NCBI GenBank assembly: GCA_934500835.1
Contig: CAKSTR010000002.1
Coordinates: 62,001-126,000 of the forward strand
Direction of reading: 5' to 3'
DNA length: 64,000 bases
DNA from: an uncultured Paracoccaceae bacterium
Lineage (GTDB): Bacteria > Pseudomonadota > Alphaproteobacteria > Rhodobacterales > Rhodobacteraceae
The position numbers and the translations under genes are program-made. A model generated the notes under the pieces. The model saw only the letters and a program-made list of their open reading frames with translations. It ran no database searches and had not been told where the DNA came from. Positions 41,064-50,372 of the stretch are shown in pieces. Every line of letters begins with the position of its first letter. The stretch's first letter is position 1.

Positions 41064-43909
41064 CTGAACCCAGGGTCGAGACCGCGCGCCCGGTTTCGGA
41101 CGAAATCCGGCAGACCACCTGCTACATGTGCGCCTGCCGCTGCGGCATCAATGTGCACATGAAAGACGGTCGCGTCTCCTACATCGAGGGCAACCGGGAC
41201 CATCCGATCAACAAGGGCGTGCTTTGTGCCAAGGGGGCCTCCGGCATCATGCAGGTGACTGCGCCCTCGCGGCTGAAGGCACCGCTTCGGCGTGTCGGCC
41301 CGCGCGGTTCGGGCGCGTTCGAGGTGATCAGCTGGGATGAGGCGCTGGATCTGGCGGTCTCCTGGATGAAGCCGCTGCGCGAAACCGCGCCCGAGAAACT
41401 GGCCTTCTTCACCGGCCGCGACCAGTCGCAGTCCTTGACCGGCTGGTGGGCGCAGGCCTTCGGCACCCCCAATTACGCGGCCCATGGCGGCTTCTGTTCG
41501 GTCAACATGGCAGCCGGCGGCATCTACACCATCGGTGGCGCCTTCTGGGAATTCGGCCAGCCCGATTGGCCGCGCACCGAGGTCTTCGTGATGTTCGGCG
41601 TGGCCGAGGATCACGACAGTAACCCGATCAAGATCGGCATCGGCACGCTGAAGGCGCGCGGGGCGCGGGTGATCTCGGTCAACCCGGTGCGCACCGGCTA
41701 TTCGGCGGTGGCCGATGACTGGTATGGCATCACGCCGGGCACCGACGGGCTGTTCATCCTGTCGCTGATCCATTGCCTGATGGCGGCGGGCAAGATCGAC
41801 CTCGATTACCTTGCGCAATGGACCAATGCGCCGATGCTGGTGAATGCCGACCCCGGCCTTGAGCAGGGCATGCTGGTGAAGAACGCCGAGCGGCAGCCCT
41901 TCGTCATCGACCGCCGCACGGGCCAGCCGGCGCCATGGGACGGGCAGGGGGTTGAGCCGGATCTGGGTGCGGAATGGGAAGGCCACCGGACCGTCTTCCG
42001 CCATATGGCCGAGGAATATCTGAAACCGGACTATGCGCCCGAAGTGGTGGCCGCAAAGGTCGGCATCCCCGCCGCGCGCATCCGCGGCCTTGCCGCCGAA
42101 CTGGCCGAGGCCGCCTTTGCCCGCGCCTTCACGCTGGACCGGCCTTGGGTGGATTTCCGCGGCAACCGGCATGACACGATGCAGGGCCGCCCCGTCAGCT
42201 TCCACGCCATGCGCGGAATCTCGGCCCATTCCAACGGCTTCCAGACCGCCCGCGCGCTGCATCTGCTGCAGATCCTTCTGGGTTCGGTCGAGGCCCCCGG
42301 CGGCTACCGGCTCAAACCGCCTTACCCCAAGCCCGTCGAAGCCCATCCGACACCGCATTTCGCCTCTACCCCCGGCAAGCCGCTGTCCGGCCCGCATCTG
42401 GGATATGTGCGCGGTCCCGACGATCTGGCGCTGCTGCCCGATGGCAGCCCGGCCCGGATCGACAAGGGCTTTACCTGGGAGAACCCGCTTTCGGCCCATG
42501 GGCTGATGCATATGGTCATTCCCAATGCCCATGCCGGCGATCCCTACCGGGTCGACACGCTCTTCCTCTACATGGCGAACATGTCGTGGAATTCGTCAAT
42601 GAATTCCGCGCGCGTGATGGAGATGCTGACGGAGAAGGGCGAGGATGGCGAATACGTCATTCCGCGCATCATCTATTCCGATGCTTATGCTTCGGAAATG
42701 GTGGCCTATGCCGACCTGATCCTGCCCGACACCACCTATCTGGAGCGACACGACTGCATCTCGCTGCTGGACCGCCCGATTTCCGAACCCGATGCCGCGG
42801 GGGACGCGATCCGCTGGCCGGTGATCCAGCCGGACCGTGAGGTGCGCTGCTTCCAGACCGTGCTTCTGGATCTTGGCGCAAGGCTGGGCCTGCCGGGCAT
42901 GGTGACCGAGGACGGCACACCGAAGTTCCGCGACTATGAGGATTACATCGTCAGCCACCAGCGCCGCCCCGGCATCGGTCCGCTGATGGGCTTTCGCGGC
43001 AACGGCGACGAAGAGGGGCGGGGCGCCCCGAACCCTGCCCAGATGCAGCGCTATATCGGGAATGGTGCCTTCTATCAGGCCCATATCCCGGAAAGCGCGT
43101 CCTTCTACAAACCCTGGAACGCCGCCTATCAGGACTGGGCGGTGAAACTTGGCCTTTACGAGACGCCGCAACCCTATCTCGTCTCGATCTGGTCCGAGCC
43201 GATGCGCCGTTTCCAGCTGGCCGCCGAAGGGCAGGGCGACCGCCAGCCCCCCGACCATCTGCGCGACCGGCTGAAACAGGCGATGCACCCCCTGCCAATC
43301 TGGTATCCGCCTTACGGCGATGCCGATGCGGACTTCGGCTATCCGGTCCATGCCCTGACGCAGCGCCCGATGGACATGTATCACAGCTGGGGCAGCCAGA
43401 ACGCATGGCTCCGGCAGATCAAGGGGTACAACGTGCTCTATCTGCCGACCGCGATCTGGGAGGGGCAGGGCTTCCGCCCCGGCGACTGGGCGCGGGTCTC
43501 CTCGCGCAACGGGGTGATCGAGGTTCCAACCGCCCATATGGCCGCGCTGAACCCCAACACCGTCTGGACCTGGAACGCCATCGGCAAGCGCCGCGGCGCA
43601 TGGGCGCTGGACAAGGACGCGCCCGAAGGCACCGTGGGCTTCCTGTTGAACCACCTGATCTCGGAGCTGTTGCCGGGGGAAACCCGCCTCTCCAACTCGG
43701 ACCCGGTCACCGGACAGGCGGCCTGGTTCGACTGCCGCGTGCGGATCGAGCGGATCGCGGCGGAAGACCGGCCTGACGGCCGCATGGCGCAGCCGCAGTT
43801 CGCGGTCCTGCCCGACCCGCCGCGCGTGGGCGGGGGCAGGGGCGCGGGTTTTCGCAGAAAACGCGTGGGCGCTGACACTCTGCGAAAAACGGAAGGGCGC
43901 GCGCCATGA
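41060..43909 (+). CDS. soeA: Sulfite dehydrogenase molybdopterin subunit SoeA
   Basis: A 949-residue DMSO-reductase-family molybdoenzyme that overlaps the ackA stop. The N-terminal iron-sulfur site is Cys21, Cys24, Cys28 and Cys56 (CYMCACRC and GVLCAKG). There is no twin-arginine signal, so it is cytoplasmic. Other features are FFTGRDQSQSLTGWWAQAFG, GVAEDHDSNPIKIGIG, and the C-terminal cofactor domain with LTQRPMDMYHSWGSQNAWL. With the ferredoxin-like and NrfD/DmsC-like subunits that follow it matches SoeABC, which oxidises sulfite to sulfate and reduces quinone. The last ~30 residues are basic and low-complexity, encoded over a palindromic DNA element. Confidence 0.92.
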   Translation: MTEPRVETARPVSDEIRQTTCYMCACRCGINVHMKDGRVSYIEGNRDHPINKGVLCAKGASGIMQVTAPSRLKAPLRRVGPRGSGAFEVISWDEALDLAVSWMKPLRETAPEKLAFFTGRDQSQSLTGWWAQAFGTPNYAAHGGFCSVNMAAGGIYTIGGAFWEFGQPDWPRTEVFVMFGVAEDHDSNPIKIGIGTLKARGARVISVNPVRTGYSAVADDWYGITPGTDGLFILSLIHCLMAAGKIDLDYLAQWTNAPMLVNADPGLEQGMLVKNAERQPFVIDRRTGQPAPWDGQGVEPDLGAEWEGHRTVFRHMAEEYLKPDYAPEVVAAKVGIPAARIRGLAAELAEAAFARAFTLDRPWVDFRGNRHDTMQGRPVSFHAMRGISAHSNGFQTARALHLLQILLGSVEAPGGYRLKPPYPKPVEAHPTPHFASTPGKPLSGPHLGYVRGPDDLALLPDGSPARIDKGFTWENPLSAHGLMHMVIPNAHAGDPYRVDTLFLYMANMSWNSSMNSARVMEMLTEKGEDGEYVIPRIIYSDAYASEMVAYADLILPDTTYLERHDCISLLDRPISEPDAAGDAIRWPVIQPDREVRCFQTVLLDLGARLGLPGMVTEDGTPKFRDYEDYIVSHQRRPGIGPLMGFRGNGDEEGRGAPNPAQMQRYIGNGAFYQAHIPESASFYKPWNAAYQDWAVKLGLYETPQPYLVSIWSEPMRRFQLAAEGQGDRQPPDHLRDRLKQAMHPLPIWYPPYGDADADFGYPVHALTQRPMDMYHSWGSQNAWLRQIKGYNVLYLPTAIWEGQGFRPGDWARVSSRNGVIEVPTAHMAALNPNTVWTWNAIGKRRGAWALDKDAPEGTVGFLLNHLISELLPGETRLSNSDPVTGQAAWFDCRVRIERIAAEDRPDGRMAQPQFAVLPDPPRVGGGRGAGFRRKRVGADTLRKTEGRAP
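43848..43888. repeat. Palindromic elements inside the soeA 3' end
   Basis: GTTTTC-GCA-GAAAAC (43848-43862) forms a short hairpin. TTTTCGCAGA (43849-43858) also has an exact inverted copy, TCTGCGAAAA (43879-43888), 20 bases away. The element lies in the last codons of soeA, just ahead of soeB. The core TTTTCGNNGAAAA recurs at 56.1 and 60.1 kb as intergenic hairpins. Confidence 0.6.
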
Positions 43910-44631
43910 CCTGCCTTCCTGCAAAGGTCGACAAGACGCTGGGTCTGGTGATCGACCTTGACACCTGTGTTGGCTGTCAGGCCTGTGTCACCGCCTGCAA
44001 GGGCTGGAACGATCAGGGCTATGGCGTGCCTTTGTCCGACCAGCAGCCCTATGGCGCCAATCCTTCGGGCACGTTCCTGAACCGGGTGCATTCCTATCAG
44101 GTCGCGGTGCCGGATGCTGCGCCTCAGGTGGTGAACTTCCCGCGCTCGTGCCTGCATTGCGCCGATGCGCCTTGCGTGACCGTCTGCCCGACCGGTGCCA
44201 GCTACAAGCGCAGCGAGGACGGTATCGTTCTTGTCAACGAGGACGCCTGCATCGGCTGCGGCCTTTGTGCCTGGGCCTGCCCCTACGGTGCGCGCGAGAT
44301 GGATGCCGATGCGGGGGTGATGAAGAAATGCACGCTCTGCGTCGACCGGATCTACAACGACCACCTGCCCGAGGAAGACCGCGTCCCCGCCTGCGTCCGC
44401 ACCTGCCCGACCGGAGCCCGCCATTTCGGCGACCTGTCGGACCCCGAAAGTGCCGTCTCGCAACTGGTTGAGGCGCGTGGCGGCTATGCGCTGATGCCCG
44501 ATCTGGGCACGAAACCCGTCAACCGCTATCTGTCGCCCCGGAAGAAGGGTGCTGTGCAGGCCCCGGCGCTGGAGCCGATTGCGGCCACCGGCATTGCGGG
44601 CTGGCTTGACCGCATCCTGGGGAAGATCTGA
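43906..44631 (+). CDS. soeB: Sulfite dehydrogenase iron-sulfur subunit SoeB
   Basis: A 241-residue ferredoxin-like electron-transfer subunit, ATG overlapping the soeA stop. Four cysteine clusters are visible: CVGCQACVTACKGW, CLHCADAPCVTVCPTGA, CIGCGLCAWACPYGA, and CTLCVDRIYND with CVRTCPTGA. This equals four 4Fe-4S sites as in DmsB/NrfC proteins. No signal peptide is seen. It passes electrons from SoeA to the membrane subunit SoeC. Confidence 0.93.
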   Translation: MTCLPAKVDKTLGLVIDLDTCVGCQACVTACKGWNDQGYGVPLSDQQPYGANPSGTFLNRVHSYQVAVPDAAPQVVNFPRSCLHCADAPCVTVCPTGASYKRSEDGIVLVNEDACIGCGLCAWACPYGAREMDADAGVMKKCTLCVDRIYNDHLPEEDRVPACVRTCPTGARHFGDLSDPESAVSQLVEARGGYALMPDLGTKPVNRYLSPRKKGAVQAPALEPIAATGIAGWLDRILGKI

Positions 44632-45503
44632 TGCATCCGGCACCTTCGGTCATCGTCTTCACCGTGCTCTCCGGCGCTGGCTTCGGGTTTCTTGCCTGCC
44701 TTGCCGTCGGACTTCTGCCGGTCGCCGGATGGCCCGCCTTCTTCATCTGGGGCTTTGGCTATGCGCTGGCCGTGATCGGGCTTCTGGCCTCGACCTTCCA
44801 CCTTGGCAACCCGCAGCGGGCGCTTCTGGCCTTCACCCAGTGGCGGTCAAGCTGGCTGTCGCGGGAAGGCTGGGCCTCGGTCCTGGCCCTGCTGGTGCTG
44901 GCCCCCATGGCGCTGTCGGACTGGCTGGGCCTTGGCTGGCCGCGGGCCATCGGCTGGGTTGCGGCGGCCCTTTGCATCGCGACCGTGCTTTGCACCTCGA
45001 TGATCTATGCCCAGTTGAAGACCGTGCCGCGCTGGAATCACTGGAGCACCCCGGCCACCTTCTTCGCCTTCGCCGCGGCGGCGGGCGGCATCCTGGCTGC
45101 ACCGGGATGGGCAGCGGCCCTCTTGTGCCTGATCCTTGGCGCAACCCTGATCTACGGCTGGAAACGCGGCGACGGTGCCTTTGCCGCCCGCGCCCAGACC
45201 CTTGGCACCGCGACCGGACTGGACCGGCTGGGCAGGCCGGAGGTCTTCGAGCCCGCCCATACCGCCGGCAACTACCTGATGCGCGAGATGATCCATGTTG
45301 TTGGCCGCCGCCATGCACAGAAGCTGCGGGCGATCGCGCTGGTCCTTGCCGTGGCCTTGCCCGCCCTGCTGGTGCTGGTCCCGCTGCCGGGGTTCCGCGC
45401 GCTTGCCCTTGCCCTGCACATTGCGGGCGCCTTCGCCGCGCGCTGGCTTTTCTTTGCCGAGGCAGAGCATGTCGTTGGGCTTTACTACGGCCAGCGCGGC
45501 TGA
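44631..45503 (+). CDS. soeC: Sulfite dehydrogenase membrane anchor SoeC
   Basis: A 290-residue integral membrane protein of the DmsC/NrfD type with about eight hydrophobic segments. The first is VIVFTVLSGAGFGFLACLAV. Family-like motifs include STFHLGNPQRALLAFTQWRS and SWLSREGW, then the late segment GRRHAQKLRAIAL. Its start overlaps the soeB stop by one base. It anchors SoeAB to the cytoplasmic face and probably reduces the quinone pool. Confidence 0.9.
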   Translation: MHPAPSVIVFTVLSGAGFGFLACLAVGLLPVAGWPAFFIWGFGYALAVIGLLASTFHLGNPQRALLAFTQWRSSWLSREGWASVLALLVLAPMALSDWLGLGWPRAIGWVAAALCIATVLCTSMIYAQLKTVPRWNHWSTPATFFAFAAAAGGILAAPGWAAALLCLILGATLIYGWKRGDGAFAARAQTLGTATGLDRLGRPEVFEPAHTAGNYLMREMIHVVGRRHAQKLRAIALVLAVALPALLVLVPLPGFRALALALHIAGAFAARWLFFAEAEHVVGLYYGQRG

Positions 45504-45515
45504 CAGAAGTCTGGA

Positions 45516-46871
45516 ATGCTGAGCTGTTTCAAAGCCTACGACATCCGCGGCCGGTTGGGTGAGGACCTGGATGAGGACATCGCCAGCCGCATCGGCCGGG
45601 CCTTTGCCCTTGTTCTGGGCGCGCGCAAGGTCTGCGTCGGCCGCGATTGCCGGACCTCGTCCGAAGCACTGATGGCCGCCTGCGTCGAGGGGCTTCTGGC
45701 GGCCGGCGCTCAGGTCCTGGACCTTGGCCTTTGCGGCACCGAAGAGATGTATCACGCGGTGACGCATTTCGGGGCCGATGGCGGGATCGAGATCACCGCC
45801 TCGCACAATCCCATGGATTACAACGGCATGAAGATGGTGCGGGCGGGGTCCGCGCCGTTGGAGCCGGCGGTGATGCGCCAGGTGCATGACCTTGCCGACG
45901 CCGCGGCCTTTCCGGCCGAAGGGCAGGGGCAGGTCCTTCGCGCGACCGGCGCCCGCGCGGCCTATGTCGCCACGGTGGCGGGCTTCGCCGATCCCGCCAC
46001 GCTTCGCCCGCTGCATGTCCTTGTCAACTGCGGCAACGGCGCTGCCGGGCCGACCTTCGATGCGCTGGCAGAGGAGCTTGGCGCACAGGGTGCCCCCTTC
46101 CGCTATACCCGACTGCATCACGAGCCGGATGGCAGCTTCCCCAACGGCATCCCGAACCCGCTTCTGCCCGAAAACCAGCCGGTCACCGCCGAAGCGGTCC
46201 GCGCGGCCGGCGCCGACCTTGGCGTCGCCTTCGACGGCGATTTCGACCGCTGCTTCTTCTTCGACGAGACCGGGGCCTTCATCCCCGGCGAATATGTCGT
46301 GGCGCTTCTCGCCTCGGCCTTCCTTGGCAAGGAGCCGGGCGCCACGATCATCCACGACCCCCGCGTGATCTGGGCCACGCGCGATGCGGTGGCGCGGGGC
46401 GGCGGCCGGGCTGTGATGGCGCGCACGGGCCATGCCTTCCTGAAGGCCGCAATGCGCGAAACCGGCGCGGTCTATGGCGGCGAGATGTCGGCGCACCACT
46501 ATTTCCGCGACTTCATGGCCTGCGATTCCGGCATGATCCCATGGCTTCTGGTGGCCGAATTGATGGGGCGCACCGGTCAGCCGCTGTCGGCTTTGGTCGA
46601 CCGGATGCGGGCCGGGTTTCCATCCTCGGGCGAGATCAACTTCCGCGTCGAAGATGCCGTCGCGGTCGTGGCACGGGTCGAGGCGGCGCTGGCCGGTCAG
46701 GCACAGGCGCGCGACCTGACCGACGGGCTGAGCCTGGATTTCGGCCGCTGGCGGCTGAATCTGCGTTCCTCGAACACCGAACCCCTGCTGCGCCTGAATG
46801 TCGAGGCGCGGGGCGATGCCGACCTGCTGGCCGAGAAGGTGCAGGCGATCCGTTCGCTGATCCTTGGCTGA
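45516..46871 (+). CDS. Phosphomannomutase/phosphoglucomutase
   Basis: A 451-residue alpha-D-phosphohexomutase. The four usual motifs are visible: the start FKAYDIRGRLGEDLDEDIA, the phosphoserine loop IEITASHNPMDYNGMKM, the metal-binding VAFDGDFDRCFFFDE, the sugar-binding VYGGEMSAHHYFRDF, and the C-terminal phosphate site RSSNTEPLLRLNVEA. It interconverts hexose 1- and 6-phosphates for GDP-mannose or surface polysaccharide precursors. It starts 12 bases after soeC and may be read from the same transcript, although it is functionally unrelated to sulfite oxidation. Confidence 0.92.
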   Translation: MLSCFKAYDIRGRLGEDLDEDIASRIGRAFALVLGARKVCVGRDCRTSSEALMAACVEGLLAAGAQVLDLGLCGTEEMYHAVTHFGADGGIEITASHNPMDYNGMKMVRAGSAPLEPAVMRQVHDLADAAAFPAEGQGQVLRATGARAAYVATVAGFADPATLRPLHVLVNCGNGAAGPTFDALAEELGAQGAPFRYTRLHHEPDGSFPNGIPNPLLPENQPVTAEAVRAAGADLGVAFDGDFDRCFFFDETGAFIPGEYVVALLASAFLGKEPGATIIHDPRVIWATRDAVARGGGRAVMARTGHAFLKAAMRETGAVYGGEMSAHHYFRDFMACDSGMIPWLLVAELMGRTGQPLSALVDRMRAGFPSSGEINFRVEDAVAVVARVEAALAGQAQARDLTDGLSLDFGRWRLNLRSSNTEPLLRLNVEARGDADLLAEKVQAIRSLILG

Positions 46872-47016
46872 CGCACCGCCGTCAGGCCAGCGCCAGCCCC
46901 GACGCTCCGCGGCATGGGCATGGCGACGCTTTCGCCGGAGCGGCCTGTGACCACGATCCCTTGATCTGGCAGAGGCCGTTTGGCAGGCTGAGGCGGCGAC
47001 GAACAGGGAATGCGGC

Positions 47017-47946
47017 ATGTGGGACTTCAGCCTCTCGCAGGCGTTCGGTCAGGTGATGCGCGGCGCAGGGGCGCTGGCGCAGCGGCTTCTGGTCTTTCTG
47101 GCCATTGCGCTGGCCCTGGTTCTGGCCAGCCTGATTCTGGGTTGGGTCGGCCATATCATCGGCTATTTCGGCAGCGGGCTTTTCCAGATCAGGGCCGGCT
47201 ACTGGGGGGCGGTGCTTGGCACAGCCATCGCGGTCGGCGCGCTGTTCTTCCTGCGCGATCACCTCTTGTTCCATTTGACCGCCCCTCATGCGCTGGTGCT
47301 GGCAGGGCAGGCGCCGGATCTGACCGCCGCCAGACAGCAGGTCGCCGGCACGATCGGCCTGCCGGCGCCGCTGATGGTGCTGGATCTGTCCACCCGCCGC
47401 GCGCTGCACGAGATCACCGGCCTTCTGGGCCACGATGCGGTGCCATTGCCGGTTGCCGGGCTGGAGACCAGCCCCCGGGTGGCACGTTTCTGGCTGAACC
47501 GGGCCGAATCCCAACTGGACATGGTGCTTTTGACCCAGGTCTTGCGGGCGGGCACGAAGAACCCCTTTGCCGCGATGCAGGCAGCACTGGTGCGCCATGC
47601 CTCGGCCGCGACGGTGATTCTGGCCAATGCCAGCTGGCTGGTGGTGCTGCGCTGTGCCGTGCTGATCCCTGCTTTCCTTGTGCTTCTGGCCCCGGCGGCG
47701 GCGCTGGCCCGCCTGCTGCCTGTCGGCGACGCCGGGGCGGTGCTGGTGTTTGGCACCTTCTTCACCTGGGCGCTGAAGGCCGCGCTGGTCGATCCGTTGG
47801 AACAGGCATGCCTTCTGCAACTGCTTTCCGGCGACGCGGCAGAGCCGGACGCCGAAGTGCGCGCCGCCCTGGCCGAGGGCAGCCGGGCTTTCCAGACGCT
47901 TGAGACACGGGCCGCGTCCTGGGCGACTGTGCTTTCCGCGCCATGA
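47017..47946 (+). CDS. Hypothetical multi-pass membrane protein
   Basis: A 309-residue protein, start ATG 47017 (MWDFSLSQAFGQVMRGAGAL), with CAGGGA upstream. Two membrane helices lie near the N-terminus (about 24-50 and 64-80). A soluble middle domain of about 110 residues follows (LDLSTRRALHEITGLLGHDA). Two or three more hydrophobic segments (VILANASWLVVLRCAVLIPA and FLVLLAPAAALARLL) precede a charged C-terminus. I recognise no family or catalytic motif. It lies between a phosphohexomutase and pcm, 145 bases after the former. Confidence 0.75.
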   Translation: MWDFSLSQAFGQVMRGAGALAQRLLVFLAIALALVLASLILGWVGHIIGYFGSGLFQIRAGYWGAVLGTAIAVGALFFLRDHLLFHLTAPHALVLAGQAPDLTAARQQVAGTIGLPAPLMVLDLSTRRALHEITGLLGHDAVPLPVAGLETSPRVARFWLNRAESQLDMVLLTQVLRAGTKNPFAAMQAALVRHASAATVILANASWLVVLRCAVLIPAFLVLLAPAAALARLLPVGDAGAVLVFGTFFTWALKAALVDPLEQACLLQLLSGDAAEPDAEVRAALAEGSRAFQTLETRAASWATVLSAP

Positions 47947-48081
47947 TCGGGGGGGGACTGTGATCTTCCGGGGCTGGAATTCCCTCGGCATCTGCGGCAC
48001 AAAGGCGGGGCACATGGCTGTTGCGCTTTGGCGCGCGCTGTGGTTGGACATTCAGACAAGATCTAAACCGATAGGTTCAGA

Positions 48082-48735
48082 ATGAGCGAGTTCGCCTCCC
48101 GCCGGATGATGATGGTCGATACGCAGGTCCGCCCCTCGGACGTGACAAAATTCCCGATCATCGAGGCGATGCTTTACGTCCCGCGCGAGGTCTATGTCCC
48201 GCGCGACCTGCAGGAAGCCGCCTATGTCGGCGTCAACGTCGAGATCGCCCCCGGCCGCGTGGTGCTGGAGGCGCGGACCTTGGCCAAGATGCTGGACGCG
48301 CTGGACATCCTGCCCGGAGAGATCGTGCTGGATCTGGGCTGCGGGCTTGGGTACTCGGCCGCGGTCATTGCCCGGCTGGCCGAAACCGTCGTCGCGGTGG
48401 AAGAGGATGCCGATCTTGCGGCCGAGGCGCAGCGCGCGCTGTCCGAAGAGGGTGTCGACAATGCCGTCGTGGTGACGGGGCCGCTGGCCGCCGGCGCCGC
48501 CAAGCACGGCCCCTACGACGTGATCACCGTCGAAGGCGGGATCGAGACCTTGCCGCAAGCGCTGGCCGACCAGTTGAAAGAGGGCGGACGGATTGCAGCC
48601 GTCTTCATGGAGGGTGCGCTTGGCACCGTGAAGATCGGTCTCAAGCAGGGGGGGCGCATCGACTGGCGCTTCTCGTTCAACGCCACCGCCCCGATCTTGC
48701 CCGGCTTCGCCCGCAATCGCGGATTTGTGCTGTGA
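48082..48735 (+). CDS. pcm: Protein-L-isoaspartate O-methyltransferase family protein
   Basis: A 217-residue SAM-dependent methyltransferase. Its features are [38 protein letters not shown], and the SAM-binding [20 protein letters not shown] followed by [15 protein letters not shown]. Family members methylate isoaspartyl residues to start repair of aged proteins. The pre-SAM region is divergent from E. coli Pcm, so this may be a paralogous branch. It sits directly upstream of tolC, an arrangement I associate with Rhodobacterales genomes. Confidence 0.87.
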   Translation: MSEFASRRMMMVDTQVRPSDVTKFPIIEAMLYVPREVYVPRDLQEAAYVGVNVEIAPGRVVLEARTLAKMLDALDILPGEIVLDLGCGLGYSAAVIARLAETVVAVEEDADLAAEAQRALSEEGVDNAVVVTGPLAAGAAKHGPYDVITVEGGIETLPQALADQLKEGGRIAAVFMEGALGTVKIGLKQGGRIDWRFSFNATAPILPGFARNRGFVL

Positions 48736-48834
48736 AGAATGCCGCGTGCGGTCTGCAGGGCCGCGCGCTTGTACCGACGGAAAGTCCGGGGCTGCGCGTA
48801 TAAGTCCGGGCGACAGGAAACAGGAAGGCGGATC

Positions 48835-50214
48835 ATGCGGAAACTTCTGCGGGCGGTGGCGGTGACGGCGGCGCTGGCCGTTTCGGTGGCCCAGGCCAGC
48901 GCCGAGACGCTGGCAGACGCGCTGATCGCGGCTTACAAGAATTCGCATCTTCTGGACCAGAACCAGGCGGTTCTGCGGGCCGCGGATGAGGACGTGGCCA
49001 TCGCCGTCTCGTCGCTGATGCCGGTGATCAGCTTTGCCGCGACTGCCGGCTACAGCTATGCGCGGACCAATCTGCCCAATACCACCAACCATCTGGTGAC
49101 CGAAGGTCTCAGCTCCTCGGCCACGCTGTCGGCCGAGTTGATGCTGCTGGACTTCGGCCGCCGCGAGTTCGGCATCAGGATCGCCGAACATACCGTCATC
49201 GCCACGCGGCATGCGCTGGTGAACGTGGAACAACAGGTGCTGCTGGCCGCCGTCTCGGCCTATGTCAACGTGCAGCTGACGCAGGAAATCGTCGCCTTGC
49301 GCGAGTCGAACGTGCGGCTGATCACCCAGGAATTACGCGCGGCGCAGGACCGTTTCGACGTTGGCGAGGTGACGCGGACCGACGTGTCGATCGCCGAGGC
49401 CCGCCTTGCCGCTGCCCGTTCCGCCCTTGCGGCCGCGCAGGGCGACCTGATGGTCGCGCGCGAGGCTTACAAGGCCGCCACCGGCGCCTATCCCGGCCGG
49501 CTTGCCCGGCTTCCCGCTGCGCCGAAGATCGGCAAGTCGCTGGAAGAGGCGCAGGCCGTCGCCCGCCGCAGCCATCCGCTGGTCCTGCAGGCGCAGGAAC
49601 TGGTGACGGTGGCCGAGGCGCAGGTCGGCCTTGCCGATGCCGCGATGAAGCCGACGGTCGGGCTGGGGGCTTCGGTCCAGTGGACCGACGACGGCGACCT
49701 GACCGAGCGGCTGGGGCTGAGTCTGAACCAGACCATCTACGCCGGCGGCGAATATTCGGCGCGCTATCGCAAGGCTTTGGCCGGACAGGACCGTTCGCGC
49801 GCCGCGCTTGGCCAGACCGTTGTCGATGTGCTGCAGAATGTCGGCAATGCCTGGGCGTCGCTGGCTGTCTATGCCGCGTCGATCGAGGCCTCGGACCGGC
49901 AGATCCGCGCCGCGCAGGCAGCCTTCGACGGTGTGCGCGAAGAGGCGACACTGGGCGCCCGCACCACGCTGGACGTGCTGAACGCCGAGCAGGAACTGCT
50001 GAACGCCCGCTCTGCCCGGCTTGAGGCCGAGGCCGGCCGCTACATTGCGGTCTATCAGGTGCTGGCCAGCATGGGCCTGCTGACGGTCGAACACCTGAAG
50101 CTGGGTATCCCGACCTATGACCCGCAGGCCTATTACAACGCGGTCAAGAACGCCCCGGCCACATCCAGCCGTGGCAAGAAGCTGGACGAGATCCTGAAGA
50201 AGATCGGCAACTGA
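48835..50214 (+). CDS. tolC: TolC-family outer membrane efflux protein
   Basis: The start is ATG 48835 (MRKLLRAVAVTAALAVSVAQ), with CAGGAAGGCGG upstream; it has a clear signal peptide ending near ASA-ET. The product is 459 residues. It has the duplicated TolC/OEP repeats: ETLADALIAAYKNSHLLDQN with the matching RFDVGEVTRTDVSIAEARLA, and LNQTIYAGGEYSARYRKALA with LGARTTLDVLNAEQELLNAR. It forms the outer-membrane channel for type I secretion or RND/ABC efflux. No inner-membrane partner is adjacent; the ABC exporter at 53-54.7 kb is a transporter of lipid/drug type and not an obvious partner. Confidence 0.93.
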   Translation: MRKLLRAVAVTAALAVSVAQASAETLADALIAAYKNSHLLDQNQAVLRAADEDVAIAVSSLMPVISFAATAGYSYARTNLPNTTNHLVTEGLSSSATLSAELMLLDFGRREFGIRIAEHTVIATRHALVNVEQQVLLAAVSAYVNVQLTQEIVALRESNVRLITQELRAAQDRFDVGEVTRTDVSIAEARLAAARSALAAAQGDLMVAREAYKAATGAYPGRLARLPAAPKIGKSLEEAQAVARRSHPLVLQAQELVTVAEAQVGLADAAMKPTVGLGASVQWTDDGDLTERLGLSLNQTIYAGGEYSARYRKALAGQDRSRAALGQTVVDVLQNVGNAWASLAVYAASIEASDRQIRAAQAAFDGVREEATLGARTTLDVLNAEQELLNARSARLEAEAGRYIAVYQVLASMGLLTVEHLKLGIPTYDPQAYYNAVKNAPATSSRGKKLDEILKKIGN

Positions 50215-50372
50215 TCTGAAGCAATGCAGGGGCAGGGGGATTGTTTCCGCCCTGCCACCTCTCCGCCCGGATTTTCACCAATCGTTAACAGCCCTTGTGC
50301 CAATTTCTTGTCAGGCCGGGCCGTTCTGTCTAAGGTGCCGGTAAAGTTCATAAGACCGGCAGGCCTAGTTTC

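Noticed and set aside
48068..48078. CGATAGGTTCA occurs just before pcm and again at 62164-62174 near the kynA start.
   Set aside because: The two copies have opposite orientation relative to the genes. A shared 11-mer pair is expected by chance many times in 64 kb.
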